From positions 2,108,001-2,172,000 of the forward strand of contig NZ_HG992749.1 in NCBI RefSeq assembly GCF_905175385.1: a DNA stretch of 64,000 nt, in the 5' to 3' direction. Positions within the stretch are counted from its first letter, which is position 1. Every line of letters begins with the position of its first letter. This DNA comes from Vibrio sp. B1FLJ16. GTDB lineage: Bacteria; Pseudomonadota; Gammaproteobacteria; Enterobacterales; Vibrionaceae. The position numbers and the translations under genes are program-made. The notes under the pieces are model-generated. The model was not told where the DNA came from. It searched no databases and saw only the letters and a list, made by a program, of their open reading frames with translations. This document shows, piece after piece, positions 53,733 to 63,067 of the stretch.

Positions 53733-55148
53733 TTAGTTTGGAATATCAATTCCGGCGTCGCGCATTTTAGCCAGTTTATAGCGCAGCGTACGTGGGCTGA
53801 TACCCAGTTTCTCAGCCATCTCTTTACGGCGGCCATTACATTCAACCAGAGTATCGAGAATAATGGCATACTCTTGATCGCGTAATTCACCGCCAAGGCC
53901 TTCACCACCTGGGGTCGAGGCAACGCGAGTGATACTCTCAGCCTGAGCAACTGGCTTAACATCCGGTACCAGAGTTTCTGCATTTTGCACCACGCGTTGC
54001 AGGCTGTTCGCATCCTGCCAGTCAATGCCTTCTAAAAGAATGTGCTCAGCATCAATGTCGCCGTTTTCACTCAGAATCAGGGCACGCTGTACTACGTTAT
54101 CCAGTTCGCGTACGTTACCCGGCCACGGATACTGCAATAGCTTCTCAATAGCAGATGCAGAAACCCTTGGGACGGGCATACCCATCTTACCGCAGTGACG
54201 CTCAGCAAGGTGTTTTGCCAAAGGTTCAATGTCACCTTTACGCTCACACAACGCCGGCCATGCAATCGGGAATACGTTAAGACGGTAGTACAAGTCTTCA
54301 CGGAAGTTTCCTTCCGATACATATTGTTTGAGGTCGCGGTTACTGGTTGCCAGAACACGTACATCAAGTTTAATGCTCTTGCGGCTGCCTAAACGCTCAA
54401 CTTCGCGCTCCTGCAGTACACGCAGCAGTTTGGCTTGAAGGCTGAGGTCCATTTCGCTGATTTCATCCAGCAAAATAGTACCGCCCTGAGCCTGTTCAAA
54501 TTTACCCGGACACGCCTGTACAGCTCCGGTAAACGCGCCTTTTTCGTAACCAAACAGCGTCGCTTCCAGCATATTGTCCGGAATTGCGGCACAGTTGATT
54601 GCGACAAACGGGCCATTTTTACGGTTAGAAGCATTATGAATGTAACGCGACATCACTTCTTTACCTGAACCGCTTGGACCTAAAATCATGACGTTAGCAT
54701 CAGTACGGGCTACGCGATCGGCCAGTGCTAACAGACGCAAACTCTTTTCGTCCGCCACCACGGCATCACCGTTGTCATCACTTTTAATCGGTGCGTAACG
54801 GCTGACCATGTTCAGCAACACTTCCGGTGCAAATGGCTTAGCCATGTAGTCAATAGCACCGTCTTTCATCGCAGATACGGCGTCTTCGATATTGGCGTAC
54901 GCTGTCATCAGCAGAACCGGAAGATTAGGCCAATTCTGTTTGATGTTTTTAAGTAGCGCCAGACCACCCATTCCAGCCATTTGTACATCAGACACAACAA
55001 TGTCTACTGCGTTTGATTTTAGTTTGACTAAGGCATCTTCTGCACAGTCAGCCTCCAGCCACTCATAGCCTGCCAGAGCCAGAGTATCCACCAGGGCTTC
55101 ACGAAGACCTTCATCGTCTTCTACGATCAGCACTTTGCTTTGCGCCAT
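53733..55148 (-). CDS. flrC: FlrC (FlaM), sigma-54-dependent flagellar response regulator
   Basis: This 471-residue NtrC-type activator has a receiver domain (1-120) with phospho-acceptor Asp in IVVSDVQMAG, an AAA+ domain with Walker A GPSGSGKE, the sigma-54-contact loop GAFTGA and Walker B GGTILLDE, and a Fis-type helix-turn-helix at the end (RKEMAEKLGISPRTLRYKL). FlrC is phosphorylated by FlrB and activates later sigma-54 flagellar promoters. It lies 35 bp after flrB, in the flrBC operon. Confidence 0.95.
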   Translation of the reverse strand: MAQSKVLIVEDDEGLREALVDTLALAGYEWLEADCAEDALVKLKSNAVDIVVSDVQMAGMGGLALLKNIKQNWPNLPVLLMTAYANIEDAVSAMKDGAIDYMAKPFAPEVLLNMVSRYAPIKSDDNGDAVVADEKSLRLLALADRVARTDANVMILGPSGSGKEVMSRYIHNASNRKNGPFVAINCAAIPDNMLEATLFGYEKGAFTGAVQACPGKFEQAQGGTILLDEISEMDLSLQAKLLRVLQEREVERLGSRKSIKLDVRVLATSNRDLKQYVSEGNFREDLYYRLNVFPIAWPALCERKGDIEPLAKHLAERHCGKMGMPVPRVSASAIEKLLQYPWPGNVRELDNVVQRALILSENGDIDAEHILLEGIDWQDANSLQRVVQNAETLVPDVKPVAQAESITRVASTPGGEGLGGELRDQEYAIILDTLVECNGRRKEMAEKLGISPRTLRYKLAKMRDAGIDIPN

Positions 55149-55183
55149 TCTGATTCTCCAGTAATTGTTTGGTAAGAAGCCGC

Positions 55184-56215
55184 TTATTGCGCTTCTGCGT
55201 GCACTCGCTCAAGCGGAATGCACATGGTGAAACAGGCTCCATCACCCTGCTCTGAAATAAGCTCTAATCGGCCGTCATGGGCACGGCAAACCATTTGAAC
55301 GACTGCGAGTCCTAACCCCGTTCCCTGAGAACGTGTCGTGAAAAATGGCTCTAAAATTTTGCTTTGTAATTCTTTAGGGACACCCGGTCCGCTGTCCTGA
55401 ACAGAAATGCGTAATTCACCGTTTACCGGGCGAAAGAAAACATCGATTTGTGACTCTTTCCCTGACATCTGAATCGCGTTCATGACCAGGTTACTCAATG
55501 CAGATGCAATAGCATTCGCATTTCCGAGCAGTTCAGTGTGTTCCTCTTCAACTTCAAGGAAATAATCAATGCTGTTGGTTTTTAGGGCGGCTTCTACCAT
55601 CGGCTGATATTCCGCGACCAGCTGAGCAATCGTAAATGGCTTAATGACTTTGTTGTCGCCGCCTTTTGCAAAAAGCAGCATGTCATTGACCTGCTTTTCC
55701 AGGTCGTGCAGACGATCCATTAACTTACTCTGAAATCGTTCTCGTGTAGTCGACGGAAGGTTAGGCGCCGCGAGATTTGAGGCATACAACATCGCACTGG
55801 ATAAAGGAGTCCGGACCTGATGAGCCAGTGAGGCAACCATTCGACCTAACGACGACAGGCGCTGCAAGTCACTCACACGTGCTTGTAGTAAACGCGTTTC
55901 GGTTAAGTCGGTGATCAGGATAAGCTGACCGGTTTCAGAGGCAGAGATGGCTAAACGAACTTTTCGTCCGTTTCGCAGAGAGACTTCATGGCCATCGTCT
56001 TCACGAGGGTCAAAGGCCGCCTGGATGACGTTAAACCACTTCTCGTTAACCAGCGGAATTTCAAGGATTCGGTATGCTTCCGGGTTCGCTTCACGCACAA
56101 CACCATACGTATCAAGCAGGATCACTCCTGCTGGCATCACGTCTAGTACCTGCTTATAGCGTTCGACTTGATTTTCTACTGAGTCAAGATGGGATTGGTT
56201 TGTGCTATTTTCCAT
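55184..56215 (-). CDS. flrB: FlrB (FlaL), flagellar sensor histidine kinase
   Basis: This 343-residue soluble kinase has no membrane segment, so it senses a cytosolic cue, probably export-apparatus assembly. An N-terminal PAS domain (about 20-120, MPAGVILLDTYGVVREAN) precedes the DHp helix with the phospho-histidine in SLAHQVRTPLSS, then an HATPase domain with SNLVMNAIQMS and DSGPGVP and GTGLGLAVV. It phosphorylates FlrC. A sigma-54 promoter upstream (56263-56280) fits its known class II position under FlrA. Confidence 0.95.
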   Translation of the reverse strand: MENSTNQSHLDSVENQVERYKQVLDVMPAGVILLDTYGVVREANPEAYRILEIPLVNEKWFNVIQAAFDPREDDGHEVSLRNGRKVRLAISASETGQLILITDLTETRLLQARVSDLQRLSSLGRMVASLAHQVRTPLSSAMLYASNLAAPNLPSTTRERFQSKLMDRLHDLEKQVNDMLLFAKGGDNKVIKPFTIAQLVAEYQPMVEAALKTNSIDYFLEVEEEHTELLGNANAIASALSNLVMNAIQMSGKESQIDVFFRPVNGELRISVQDSGPGVPKELQSKILEPFFTTRSQGTGLGLAVVQMVCRAHDGRLELISEQGDGACFTMCIPLERVHAEAQ

Positions 56216-56262
56216 TAACTGCCCGTCGAAATATCGCCACTAAATAGTAAAACAGCTTAGTA

Positions 56263-56280
56263 AGCAATTAGCATACCAAA
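56263..56280 (-). promoter_or_regulatory. Sigma-54 promoter of flrBC
   Basis: Minus strand TTGGTATG-CTAA-TTGCT: GG and GC are 10 bases apart, with two mismatches in the -24 box. It lies 48-65 bp before the flrB start. Confidence 0.75.
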
Positions 56281-56411
56281 CTGTTTTAATATATTTATCA
56301 ACGAGTTAATTCAACGACAATAAGTTGACGTAAGATTTGCACTACAACATTCAAAGCTTAGCGTCAGAAAAACGACCAAGCTGAAAAATAAAGTGAGGCT
56401 GAAAATTGGAA

Positions 56412-57878
56412 TTAGCGCTGTAAATTATACTTACGCATCTTCTCAACCAGAGTTGTACGGCGCATGCCGAGCATATCTGCAGCTCTTGCGACAACACCAC
56501 CCTGCGCTTCAAGTGCCTGACTTATCATATTGACCTCAAGCTCAGCCAGCATCTCTTTCAGATTAACACCTTCCGGTGGCAGATCCTGAGGCGCGTTGGC
56601 ATTTCCCTCTAGGTCACTGAGCTCATCAAAACTGAAATCCTGAGAGAAAATATCCTGGAATGCATCGCGTTCCTGCTCTTCAATCGAAGCAAATGGATTT
56701 CCTTCCGGCTGGAATTCAGGAATATCACTGTAGCGGTACTTAGTAGGCAGGTGATTCACGTCAATCAGGCTGTTCGGATACAGAATAACCATACGCTCAA
56801 TCAGATTGGCTAACTCTCGCACGTTACCCGGCCAGTCATGTTCCATCAGCGAGTTAATCGCACGCGGAGTAAAGCAGATAGGCTGCCCGCCCTCGGCTTC
56901 TAAACGAGCCATCAGTTCTTGCAACAGCAGAGTGATGTCTTGTTTGCGCTCTTTTAGTGCCGGCATTTCAATCGGGAAGACATTGAGACGGTAGAACAGG
57001 TCTTCACGGAAAGTATCTTCTTTAATCATACTCTCTAGGTCGCGGTGAGTTGCAGCCACCACGCGAACATTGACCTTAATAGTGTTGTTACCGCCCACCC
57101 GTTCGAAACAGCGCTCTTGCAGGACACGTAATAACTTTACCTGCATAGGCATTGGCATATCACCAATCTCGTCTAGAAAAAGTGTTCCGCCATCAGCCAG
57201 CTCAAACCGGCCTTTACGTGCTGTTAATGCGCCGGTAAAGGCACCTTTCTCGTGGCCAAACAACTCACTTTCAAGAAGCTCAGGAGGAATCGCCCCACAG
57301 TTAATCGGCACAAACGGACCGTCAGAATAAGTTGAGTGATAATGGATGTTACGCGCGACCACTTCTTTACCAGTCCCTGACTCACCGAGGATCAGAACAT
57401 TCGCATCTGTTTTTGCGACTTGTTCGATAAGGTGACGAACTTCTTGAATCCCACGACTTTGTCCAACTAAACTGCGGAAAAGTGTATTTTTTCTGGCACT
57501 TGCGACTACGTTGACACCTTTACGGCCAAGGAAATCTTTACAGTGACGCAGCGCATTGCTTAGCTGTGGATAATTTAAAGGCAGCTCCAGCTCTCCGACA
57601 AAGCTTGGCAGCTCATCAACCGATAACGGAAAACTGCTCATGATGAGAAGTGGAATATGATAAGCATTGTTGAGATGCTCTCTGACGGTTTCCGCGGCAG
57701 AGTCAGACGAAATGTCGCCTACGATGCAACCGGACCATTGTTCAGACCAGTCAATATCGCCCAGCTTATCAGAACTGACAGCTTCGCAACTTTCTCCAAC
57801 AAATTCCAATATATTGCTTAAATTTAAACGACTTGACGCATCGTCATCAATTACAAGCAGCTTTGCCAAACTTTGCAT
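56412..57878 (-). CDS. flrA: FlrA (FlaK), sigma-54-dependent flagellar master regulator
   Basis: This 488-residue activator is at the top of the polar flagellar hierarchy. The N-terminal FleQ-type domain (about 1-120) looks like a receiver but lacks a normal phospho-acceptor context ([10 protein letters not shown]). The AAA+ domain has Walker [15 protein letters not shown] and Walker B GGTLFLDE, and a Fis-type helix-turn-helix ends the protein ([19 protein letters not shown]). By analogy with FleQ it may be controlled by cyclic di-GMP and by FlhG. No Shine-Dalgarno is obvious before its ATG, so translation may be limited. Confidence 0.95.
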   Translation of the reverse strand: MQSLAKLLVIDDDASSRLNLSNILEFVGESCEAVSSDKLGDIDWSEQWSGCIVGDISSDSAAETVREHLNNAYHIPLLIMSSFPLSVDELPSFVGELELPLNYPQLSNALRHCKDFLGRKGVNVVASARKNTLFRSLVGQSRGIQEVRHLIEQVAKTDANVLILGESGTGKEVVARNIHYHSTYSDGPFVPINCGAIPPELLESELFGHEKGAFTGALTARKGRFELADGGTLFLDEIGDMPMPMQVKLLRVLQERCFERVGGNNTIKVNVRVVAATHRDLESMIKEDTFREDLFYRLNVFPIEMPALKERKQDITLLLQELMARLEAEGGQPICFTPRAINSLMEHDWPGNVRELANLIERMVILYPNSLIDVNHLPTKYRYSDIPEFQPEGNPFASIEEQERDAFQDIFSQDFSFDELSDLEGNANAPQDLPPEGVNLKEMLAELEVNMISQALEAQGGVVARAADMLGMRRTTLVEKMRKYNLQR

Positions 57879-58164
57879 AGGTAAGAATGATTGCCTTTAT
57901 TTTTGCGGTGTGTTGCGGCTGTACCTTGGTTAGCTCGAACGAGTGTGTACGGAGGTCGGAATCACCACACTCTTGACGAGATTCATCAGAAAATCAGCAA
58001 CAAAAAAAGCCATTAGGGCTACTAATGGCTTCTATTTTATTTGAATATAGAAATAAGGCAACCAAGCAATCTATCGCTTTACGCTTGTTTTACATTTTAT
58101 TAAGCAATTTATTGCTTAAGTGAAAGGTACATAACCCATCACCTCTAACGCCTTGTTTTAATTA
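57879..58164. other. Gap between fliS and flrA
   Basis: These 286 bp without a gene contain the terminator of the flaG-fliS operon (58002-58030) and then about 120 bp before flrA that must hold its promoter. No sigma-54 geometry is present there, which fits a sigma-70-type class I promoter. No clear -35/-10 pair was picked. Confidence 0.5.
58002..58030 (-). terminator. Intrinsic terminator of the flaG-fliD-flaI-fliS operon
   Basis: Minus strand AGCCATTAG, TAGCC loop, CTAATGGCT, then seven T. It lies 135 bp after the fliS stop codon. Confidence 0.85.
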
Positions 58165-58575
58165 TTAAATGCCGACTTCTGATGCGGTCAGATTATGAAA
58201 CTCACCCGGAATCTGATCCCAGGCTGATTTTATCTCGCGAATAATATCGATAACGTCATCAATAGGCTGAGGATCGTTCTGATGGTTAGCGGCTGAAATC
58301 TGCGTGATCATGAACTCATACAGCGCATCTAGGTTTGAAGCGATATCGCCGCCATCTTGCATCGACAAACAGCTGCGTAGTGCAATGATAATATCCAGCG
58401 CTTTACCTAAGCGCTCCCCTTTTGCCGGGATGTTGCCCGCTTGCATGGCTGCTTTACCCTGGATAAGGCGCTCAATTGCACCAGCCATTAGCATCTGAAT
58501 GACTTTGTGCGGAGAAGCCGCGCTTAGCTGGCTGTCGACTGATACCTTTTTGTATGCTTGCAAAGATCCGCGCAT
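58165..58575 (-). CDS. fliS: Flagellin chaperone FliS
   Basis: This 136-residue helical export chaperone binds the C-terminus of flagellin and prevents its premature polymerisation. The family N-terminus (RGSLQAYKKVSVDSQLSAASP) and the PHKVIQMLMAGAIERLIQGKAAM core are clear. It lies 13 bp after flaI and is the last gene of the flaG-fliD-flaI-fliS operon. Confidence 0.95.
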   Translation of the reverse strand: MRGSLQAYKKVSVDSQLSAASPHKVIQMLMAGAIERLIQGKAAMQAGNIPAKGERLGKALDIIIALRSCLSMQDGGDIASNLDALYEFMITQISAANHQNDPQPIDDVIDIIREIKSAWDQIPGEFHNLTASEVGI

Positions 58576-58588
58576 AGTAATCCTCTTT

Positions 58589-58894
58589 CTAAATAAACTT
58601 TTTGTACTGCTGAAGCGAACGTTTACCGTAGCGCAACTTGTGCAGCTCTTGTCCGGTTTTCAACGTTTCTGATTGCATCAGCTCAACAATGCTTTTGGTA
58701 CGAGTGAGCAAATCCTGCCACTCGACATCTTGCTTAACCAATGGATTTTGGTGAATAACTGGCAGCAAGTTTTCTAATAACTGTTCTCTGATATCGACCA
58801 GACGAAGAATTTCTTCAGTATTAATGTCTATTTTTTGTAGTTCTTGCTTAATACGTTGATCGATGTCATGAATTTCTCTGAGTTCACTTAGCAT
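58589..58894 (-). CDS. flaI: Flagellar protein FlaI (FliT-like)
   Basis: This 101-residue, all-helical cytosolic protein (LREIHDIDQRIKQELQKIDI; LVDIREQLLENLLPVIHQ) sits between fliD and fliS, the position of the FliD chaperone FliT in enterics. In vibrios it is named FlaI. A FliT-like role is inferred from size, helix content and position. It has 3 bp and 13 bp gaps to its neighbours, so coupling is tight. Confidence 0.82.
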   Translation of the reverse strand: MLSELREIHDIDQRIKQELQKIDINTEEILRLVDIREQLLENLLPVIHQNPLVKQDVEWQDLLTRTKSIVELMQSETLKTGQELHKLRYGKRSLQQYKKFI

Positions 58895-58897
58895 TCA

Positions 58898-60904
58898 TTA
58901 TCCCAGTGCACTCATTAACGCACCCAGCTGACCCTGCATTTTTCCGGTCGCATCCTGCATGGCAGAAAACTTATCGTGGGTACGCTTTTCCAGGCTTTCC
59001 ATACGACGATCCAGTGTCACTTGAGCATCATTCAAACGGTAATTCTGTTCAGTCAGGCTTTTTTCTCGGGTACGAATACTGCCCGTAACGCCTGTAATCC
59101 CCTGAATCGCATCTTCAATCCGTTTGGCGAAACCGGTATTTCCGCCAAAGAATTTCTCAAGCTCATTGAAGTTGTTGTTCAACTGGCGGTCAAGCATGTT
59201 GTAGTTGATTTCGAGAGTACCCTGACGGGTAGTCGTAATGCCGAATTCAGTCAGTGATTTAAGATGCTCCGGAGCTTTATCAATTCGGGTAGAGAAAACT
59301 GATTTAAGTCGCGAATCGGCACTTCGTACCGTGCTGTCGCCTGCCAGAGGACCTTTTTGCCCGGTAAGCGGATCGACACTCGCTAATGCCTGGGAGGTCT
59401 GATAGAACGAATTATAAGCCGCGACAAAATTCTCTATATCGCTTCGGACTCCCTGACGATCATATTCAACGCCAATCTCGGCCGGTCGCTGATTAGGATC
59501 TGATTTTCCTTTAAGCGTGAGGTCGACTCCCTCTATCGCATCTTCAATTACGTTGTTGTTACTAGATAGCTTCGCTACCCCATCAAGTAACACGACAGAA
59601 TTTTGACCAGCCTGAACTTCGGTCATGCCGAGATAACCTTCAAAGCTCGTCTGTGCCTGCGCAATTTTGGCTTCGGCAGACTCAATTTTATCCAGACGCT
59701 CCCGCTCTTCAGGCGTCAGTTTAGCCCGTTGAATTTGCTTCGCTTGTTCTTCTGTTAGTTCGCCACGCTCAACTTTTGCATCAAGTTCCTGCTTTTCATC
59801 GGCTATTTTCTGTTCGATGTCTGCTTTTTCCTGATCAAGAAGTTGCTTGGCTTCTTTGGTGGTGACATAAGAGTCGGTCAATGTGCCAGATGCGGCATTG
59901 CTCCAACCCGGAACATCGGGCGCTTTAGCAATTGCCTTCTCGTCCAGTTCAAGCTCGGGCTCTTCATAGGAGTCAAGCAGCGTACCTGAGGCGGTTTCAG
60001 TCCAGCCGGGAATTCGATCTTCCGGACGCCAGCTAGCGCGTTCATTCGCTTTATCGAGCGCTTCTTGGCCGGCTTTCGCTGCAGCAGCACCAGAGGCAGA
60101 AACAGGTGCATTTGAGGTGACATCTTGCTCACCAGAGTTATCTTTTAAGGATTGCATGCTAGGAGGAAGAGGATTGCCGCTTTCATCCAACAGATCTGAT
60201 TCGTCAGCTTGCTGAGGGTTCCTTAAGGGCCCTAAAACCTCTTCGGCCGCAGTTCGCGCTTCTTCCAGCGCTTTAACTCTGTCTTCTAATGTTTGGTAGG
60301 CGAATTTCTTGAGCGGATTGCCTTGTTCGGCATCCACATTGATTCTGATTTGATGATCCTCACCAGAGAGGTCAGAGGCGAGGATAAGGCGCGGCCCATC
60401 AACATCGTTGATGAGAGAGGCACGTACACCAGGATTGTTTTTTGCACCATTAATGCCGCGTACGACATCAACGAGCTTAGAATTTGAACTGACTTTGACG
60501 ACAAAGCCAGCTTCACCGAGTGAGATATGCAGCTTGCCCGGACCAAACTTTGCGTCATCTGGTAAAACGTCAGACGCAATTTTATGGCTTTGTGCAAGCT
60601 GCAACACATCGACAGCATACTTACCAGCGATAGCATCAGTAGTTGCTGTTGCAGATACGACTTTGTCGTCCGTGGTTTCAACCGTCCGGGCGGCAAAGGC
60701 TTTCTCCTGACGGAAATTCGCCATGAGATTTTTCATCGTATCCAGCGATTCTCTGAGCCGACCATAGGCACTGATACTGGCATCAATTGTCGTGCGCTCA
60801 TTGTTGATGCTCTGCTGCTTTGGCACGCGCTCCGCATCGACAATTTTGCTGACCATGGAATTGATATCCATGCCGCCAGACATCCCTAATGGGCCTAAAC
60901 TCAT
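58898..60904 (-). CDS. fliD: Flagellar filament cap protein FliD (HAP2)
   Basis: FliD forms the cap under which flagellin subunits polymerise. It has 668 residues from ATG 60904, preceded by AGAGGTGG (a TTG one codon upstream is also in frame). The conserved ends are present: MSLGPLGMSGGMDINSMVSKIVDAE and a C-terminal coiled-coil segment (TLDRRMESLEKRTHDKFSAM). It is about 200 residues longer than the E. coli protein because of a charged insert (about 215-420). The insert contains a duplicated PGWxxxASGTLxDSY motif and a long Glu/Lys coiled-coil stretch. Confidence 0.94.
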   Translation of the reverse strand: MSLGPLGMSGGMDINSMVSKIVDAERVPKQQSINNERTTIDASISAYGRLRESLDTMKNLMANFRQEKAFAARTVETTDDKVVSATATTDAIAGKYAVDVLQLAQSHKIASDVLPDDAKFGPGKLHISLGEAGFVVKVSSNSKLVDVVRGINGAKNNPGVRASLINDVDGPRLILASDLSGEDHQIRINVDAEQGNPLKKFAYQTLEDRVKALEEARTAAEEVLGPLRNPQQADESDLLDESGNPLPPSMQSLKDNSGEQDVTSNAPVSASGAAAAKAGQEALDKANERASWRPEDRIPGWTETASGTLLDSYEEPELELDEKAIAKAPDVPGWSNAASGTLTDSYVTTKEAKQLLDQEKADIEQKIADEKQELDAKVERGELTEEQAKQIQRAKLTPEERERLDKIESAEAKIAQAQTSFEGYLGMTEVQAGQNSVVLLDGVAKLSSNNNVIEDAIEGVDLTLKGKSDPNQRPAEIGVEYDRQGVRSDIENFVAAYNSFYQTSQALASVDPLTGQKGPLAGDSTVRSADSRLKSVFSTRIDKAPEHLKSLTEFGITTTRQGTLEINYNMLDRQLNNNFNELEKFFGGNTGFAKRIEDAIQGITGVTGSIRTREKSLTEQNYRLNDAQVTLDRRMESLEKRTHDKFSAMQDATGKMQGQLGALMSALG

Positions 60905-60927
60905 CAAACCACCTCTAAAAAACGACT

Positions 60928-60969
60928 GATACCAACATCACTAATCATTAAATTGATGGTATTGGTATT
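60928..60969. repeat. Short GATACCAA/TTGGTATT palindrome between flaG and fliD
   Basis: GATACCAACATCA and TGATGGTATTGGTATT are inverted arms around a 13-base centre. It shares its ends with the longer elements at 2519 and 62621 but lacks their interior. It lies inside the operon mRNA, 8 bp upstream of the fliD-side leader region. Confidence 0.6.
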
Positions 60970-61402
60970 ACACTTTCTCAGCTAACAAACCGCTGTTAGC
61001 TGTGTGCTCAGCTAGGCGACGCAGAACGACCAGCAACTCTTCATCAGGAAACTGACGAATTATGTCACCGCTATGGGTTTCGTAAATCGTCACAACGTCT
61101 CTGCCAGATCCTTCATCCACCCGAAACGCCACTCCTTTATTTATGGACGTCACAAATTCGTTCATCTGTGCCACCATTTTTTCACGCTCTTCTCTGTTAA
61201 ACTCCTGACGACTTTCCGCCAATTTAACCGCAGTTTGAACAGAGAACTCATGTTCAGTGCCTTTCGCGCTTAATAGCGACAGATCACTGACAGATCTTGC
61301 TGAGCCCGGCACGCCTATGCCATAGCCATTTTTACTTGCAACTTTGGTGCCATCCTCTGCACCGTAAGACTGGATGTTCGATGTGTAGGAGGATATATCC
61401 AT
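60968..61402 (-). CDS. flaG: Flagellar protein FlaG
   Basis: This 144-residue protein has the FlaG C-terminal core FRVDEGSGRDVVTIYETHSGDIIRQFPDEELLVVLRRL (about residues 97-134). FlaG proteins affect filament length and stability in polar-flagellated bacteria; the mechanism is not established. The N-terminal half is Ser/Gly-rich and not conserved. It lies 66 bp after flaA and is the first gene of the flaG-fliD-flaI-fliS run. Confidence 0.9.
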   Translation of the reverse strand: MDISSYTSNIQSYGAEDGTKVASKNGYGIGVPGSARSVSDLSLLSAKGTEHEFSVQTAVKLAESRQEFNREEREKMVAQMNEFVTSINKGVAFRVDEGSGRDVVTIYETHSGDIIRQFPDEELLVVLRRLAEHTANSGLLAEKV

Positions 61403-61431
61403 TATTATCTCCTTCCCAACTTATGAACTAA

Positions 61432-61465
61432 CGATAAGTATCTTATCGCCTAGACTGAATCAGTC
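61432..61465. repeat. Two small hairpins between flaA and flaG
   Basis: CGATAAG-TAT-CTTATCG (61432-61448) and GACTG-AAT-CAGTC (61453-61465) are perfect short stems in the 66-bp gap. Neither is followed by a T-run on the minus strand, so they may mark an attenuator, an mRNA 3' end or a processing site, not a strong terminator. Confidence 0.4.
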
Positions 61466-61468
61466 CGA

Positions 61469-62599
61469 TTAGCCCAGTAAACTCAGCGCTGCAGATGGTG
61501 ACTGCTTAGCTTGTGCCAGAATTGAGGTACTCGCTTGCTGAAGGATTTGCGACTTAGTCATTGCCGTCGTTTCCTTCGCATAGTCAGTATCTTTAATACG
61601 GCTATTTGACGCGTTTACGTTCTCATTGATGTTTTCCAGGTTACTGATCGCGTGGTTAAAGCGGTTTTGGAATGAACCCAGTGAAGAACGCTGGCTGTCT
61701 ACTGACTTCAGTGCGCCATCAATGATTGCAACAGCTTCCTGAGAGCCCGCTACCGAAGTTACGTCGATGTCATTAACGGTGATGTCTTTTGCATCGCCGA
61801 AACCGATCTCGCCTGCCAGGTTGCCAGAGAACTCAACGTCGCCTGACACTTTTTGCGAAGCTGCAAATACTTGTAACTTACCGTCTTCACCTACAGACGC
61901 TTTCACATCTTCGCTCTGACCGTTAATGTAAGTCGCTAGCTGCTCGATATCATCGCCTTGTTTCGCGTTGATAGTCAGTTCTTTCTCTTCACCCTGCTTG
62001 TTGGTGTAGCTCATCGTAAGCTGAGTTTTATCACTGATAGCCCAGGACGCGTCTTTACCTTCTTCTGCTGAGTAGCTCTTACCACCCATTGAAGAAGTAT
62101 CAGTACGCAGGTTGCCCATAGTAAGCATTACTGCTTCACCAGAGTCAGCACCAATTTGGAAAGATTTAGTACCGAAAGTACCATTCAGAAGTTTGTTACC
62201 ACCAAAAGAAGTAGTTTCCGCAATACGGTTTAACTCGTCGTTTAAGGCTGTTACTTCTTCTTGAATCGCTACACGTTCTGCTTTCGAGTTTGAGCCGTTC
62301 GATGATTGAAGCGACAGATCACGCATACGTTGTAGGATGTTGGTAGATTCATTCATTGCACCTTCAGCAACCTGTGCAATAGAAATACCGTTGTTCGCGT
62401 TTTGTACTGCCATGTCCAGACCACGGCTTTGTGCGTTCAATCGGTTTGAAATCTGCAGGCCCGCTGCATCGTCTTTCGCGCTATTGATTTTATAACCCGA
62501 AGACAAGCGCTCCATTGATTTTTGTTGACCTTCAGCCGCTTGGTTTAGGTAACGCTGTGCGGTCATCGCAGAAACGTTAGTATTAACGTTAATCGCCAT
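61469..62599 (-). CDS. flaA: Polar flagellin FlaA
   Basis: This 376-residue flagellin has the conserved D0/D1 ends: [21 protein letters not shown] and [21 protein letters not shown], finishing AALSLLG. The central D2-like part (about 165-290) is shorter than in enterics and contains no cysteine, as expected of an exported filament subunit. It is named FlaA because it lies next to flaG and fliD, with flaB upstream, as in V. parahaemolyticus. A sigma-28 promoter is 262 bp before the start, and a repeat element fills much of the leader. Shine-Dalgarno GGAG lies 10 bases before ATG. Confidence 0.93.
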   Translation of the reverse strand: MAINVNTNVSAMTAQRYLNQAAEGQQKSMERLSSGYKINSAKDDAAGLQISNRLNAQSRGLDMAVQNANNGISIAQVAEGAMNESTNILQRMRDLSLQSSNGSNSKAERVAIQEEVTALNDELNRIAETTSFGGNKLLNGTFGTKSFQIGADSGEAVMLTMGNLRTDTSSMGGKSYSAEEGKDASWAISDKTQLTMSYTNKQGEEKELTINAKQGDDIEQLATYINGQSEDVKASVGEDGKLQVFAASQKVSGDVEFSGNLAGEIGFGDAKDITVNDIDVTSVAGSQEAVAIIDGALKSVDSQRSSLGSFQNRFNHAISNLENINENVNASNSRIKDTDYAKETTAMTKSQILQQASTSILAQAKQSPSAALSLLG

Positions 62600-62620
62600 A
62601 AATTAATCTCCTGTAGGCTT

Positions 62621-62801
62621 GATACCAACCGAAGTAAATAGCCACTCATCTTAGCTTGCTAAACATTCAACACCTGCGTTACGTTTTTCGTTATTAAAGA
62701 CGGTTTGGTTGCAGAGCAACAACCGACCGAAAAAGTACGCTTGGTTATCAAACACTTCCGCTTAACTACTTATGATCACTAAATTACTGTGATTGGTATT
62801 A
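62621..62801. repeat. MITE-like palindromic repeat element, copy 2, in the flaA leader
   Basis: The ends GATACCAACCGAAGTAAA and TTACTGTGATTGGTATTA are imperfect inverted repeats. The element matches copy 1 (2519-2683) at both ends and at an internal TAGCTTGCT. It also holds an internal hairpin (GGTTGCAGAGCAACAACC). It lies between the sigma-28 promoter and the flaA ribosome-binding site. Confidence 0.7.
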
Positions 62802-62860
62802 GTTGATGCACCGTCGTGTCTCTCACCTCACTTAGGTACATCTCATTTCTCTCAATCCCT

Positions 62861-62887
62861 TTAACGGCGACCAAGACATAACCTTTA
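62861..62887 (-). promoter_or_regulatory. Sigma-28 (FliA) promoter of flaA
   Basis: Minus strand TAAAGGTT-N11-GCCGTTAA, against the consensus TAAAGTTT-N11-GCCGATAA: one mismatch in each box and exact spacing. The expected start is near 62852, giving a leader of about 250 nt. Confidence 0.85.
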
Positions 62888-62987
62888 GGGGAAATACTCA
62901 AATTTTTTCGATTAACGTCCTCTGGTCACTAAAATGTGACGCGCATCTACCTTAGCTATTTCAGTCGCTTATCAAATTTCCACACAT

Positions 62988-63013
62988 AGAAAAAAACCCA
63001 GCCGAAGCTGGGT
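62988..63013 (-). terminator. Intrinsic terminator of flaB
   Basis: Minus strand AAACCCAGC, TTCG tetraloop, GCTGGGTTTTTT. It lies about 55 bp after the flaB stop codon. Confidence 0.88.
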
Positions 63014-63067
63014 TTACTCGCTCATCTCTCACCACGAGCCAATGAGGTTCTGGTCTTAAGCTGGAAA

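Larger units (their letters stand above)
62600..63067. other. flaA leader and promoter region / flaB 3' end (468 bp)
   Basis: Reading on the minus strand, the region contains the flaB terminator, about 100 bp of AT-rich sequence, the sigma-28 promoter of flaA, and a leader of about 250 nt made mostly of a 181-bp palindromic repeat. No protein-coding sequence. Confidence 0.7.

Noticed and set aside
61441..61480. GGCGATAA as a sigma-28 -10 box before flaG
   Set aside because: No TAAAGTTT-like -35 at the correct 11-base spacing; the sequence is part of a hairpin.
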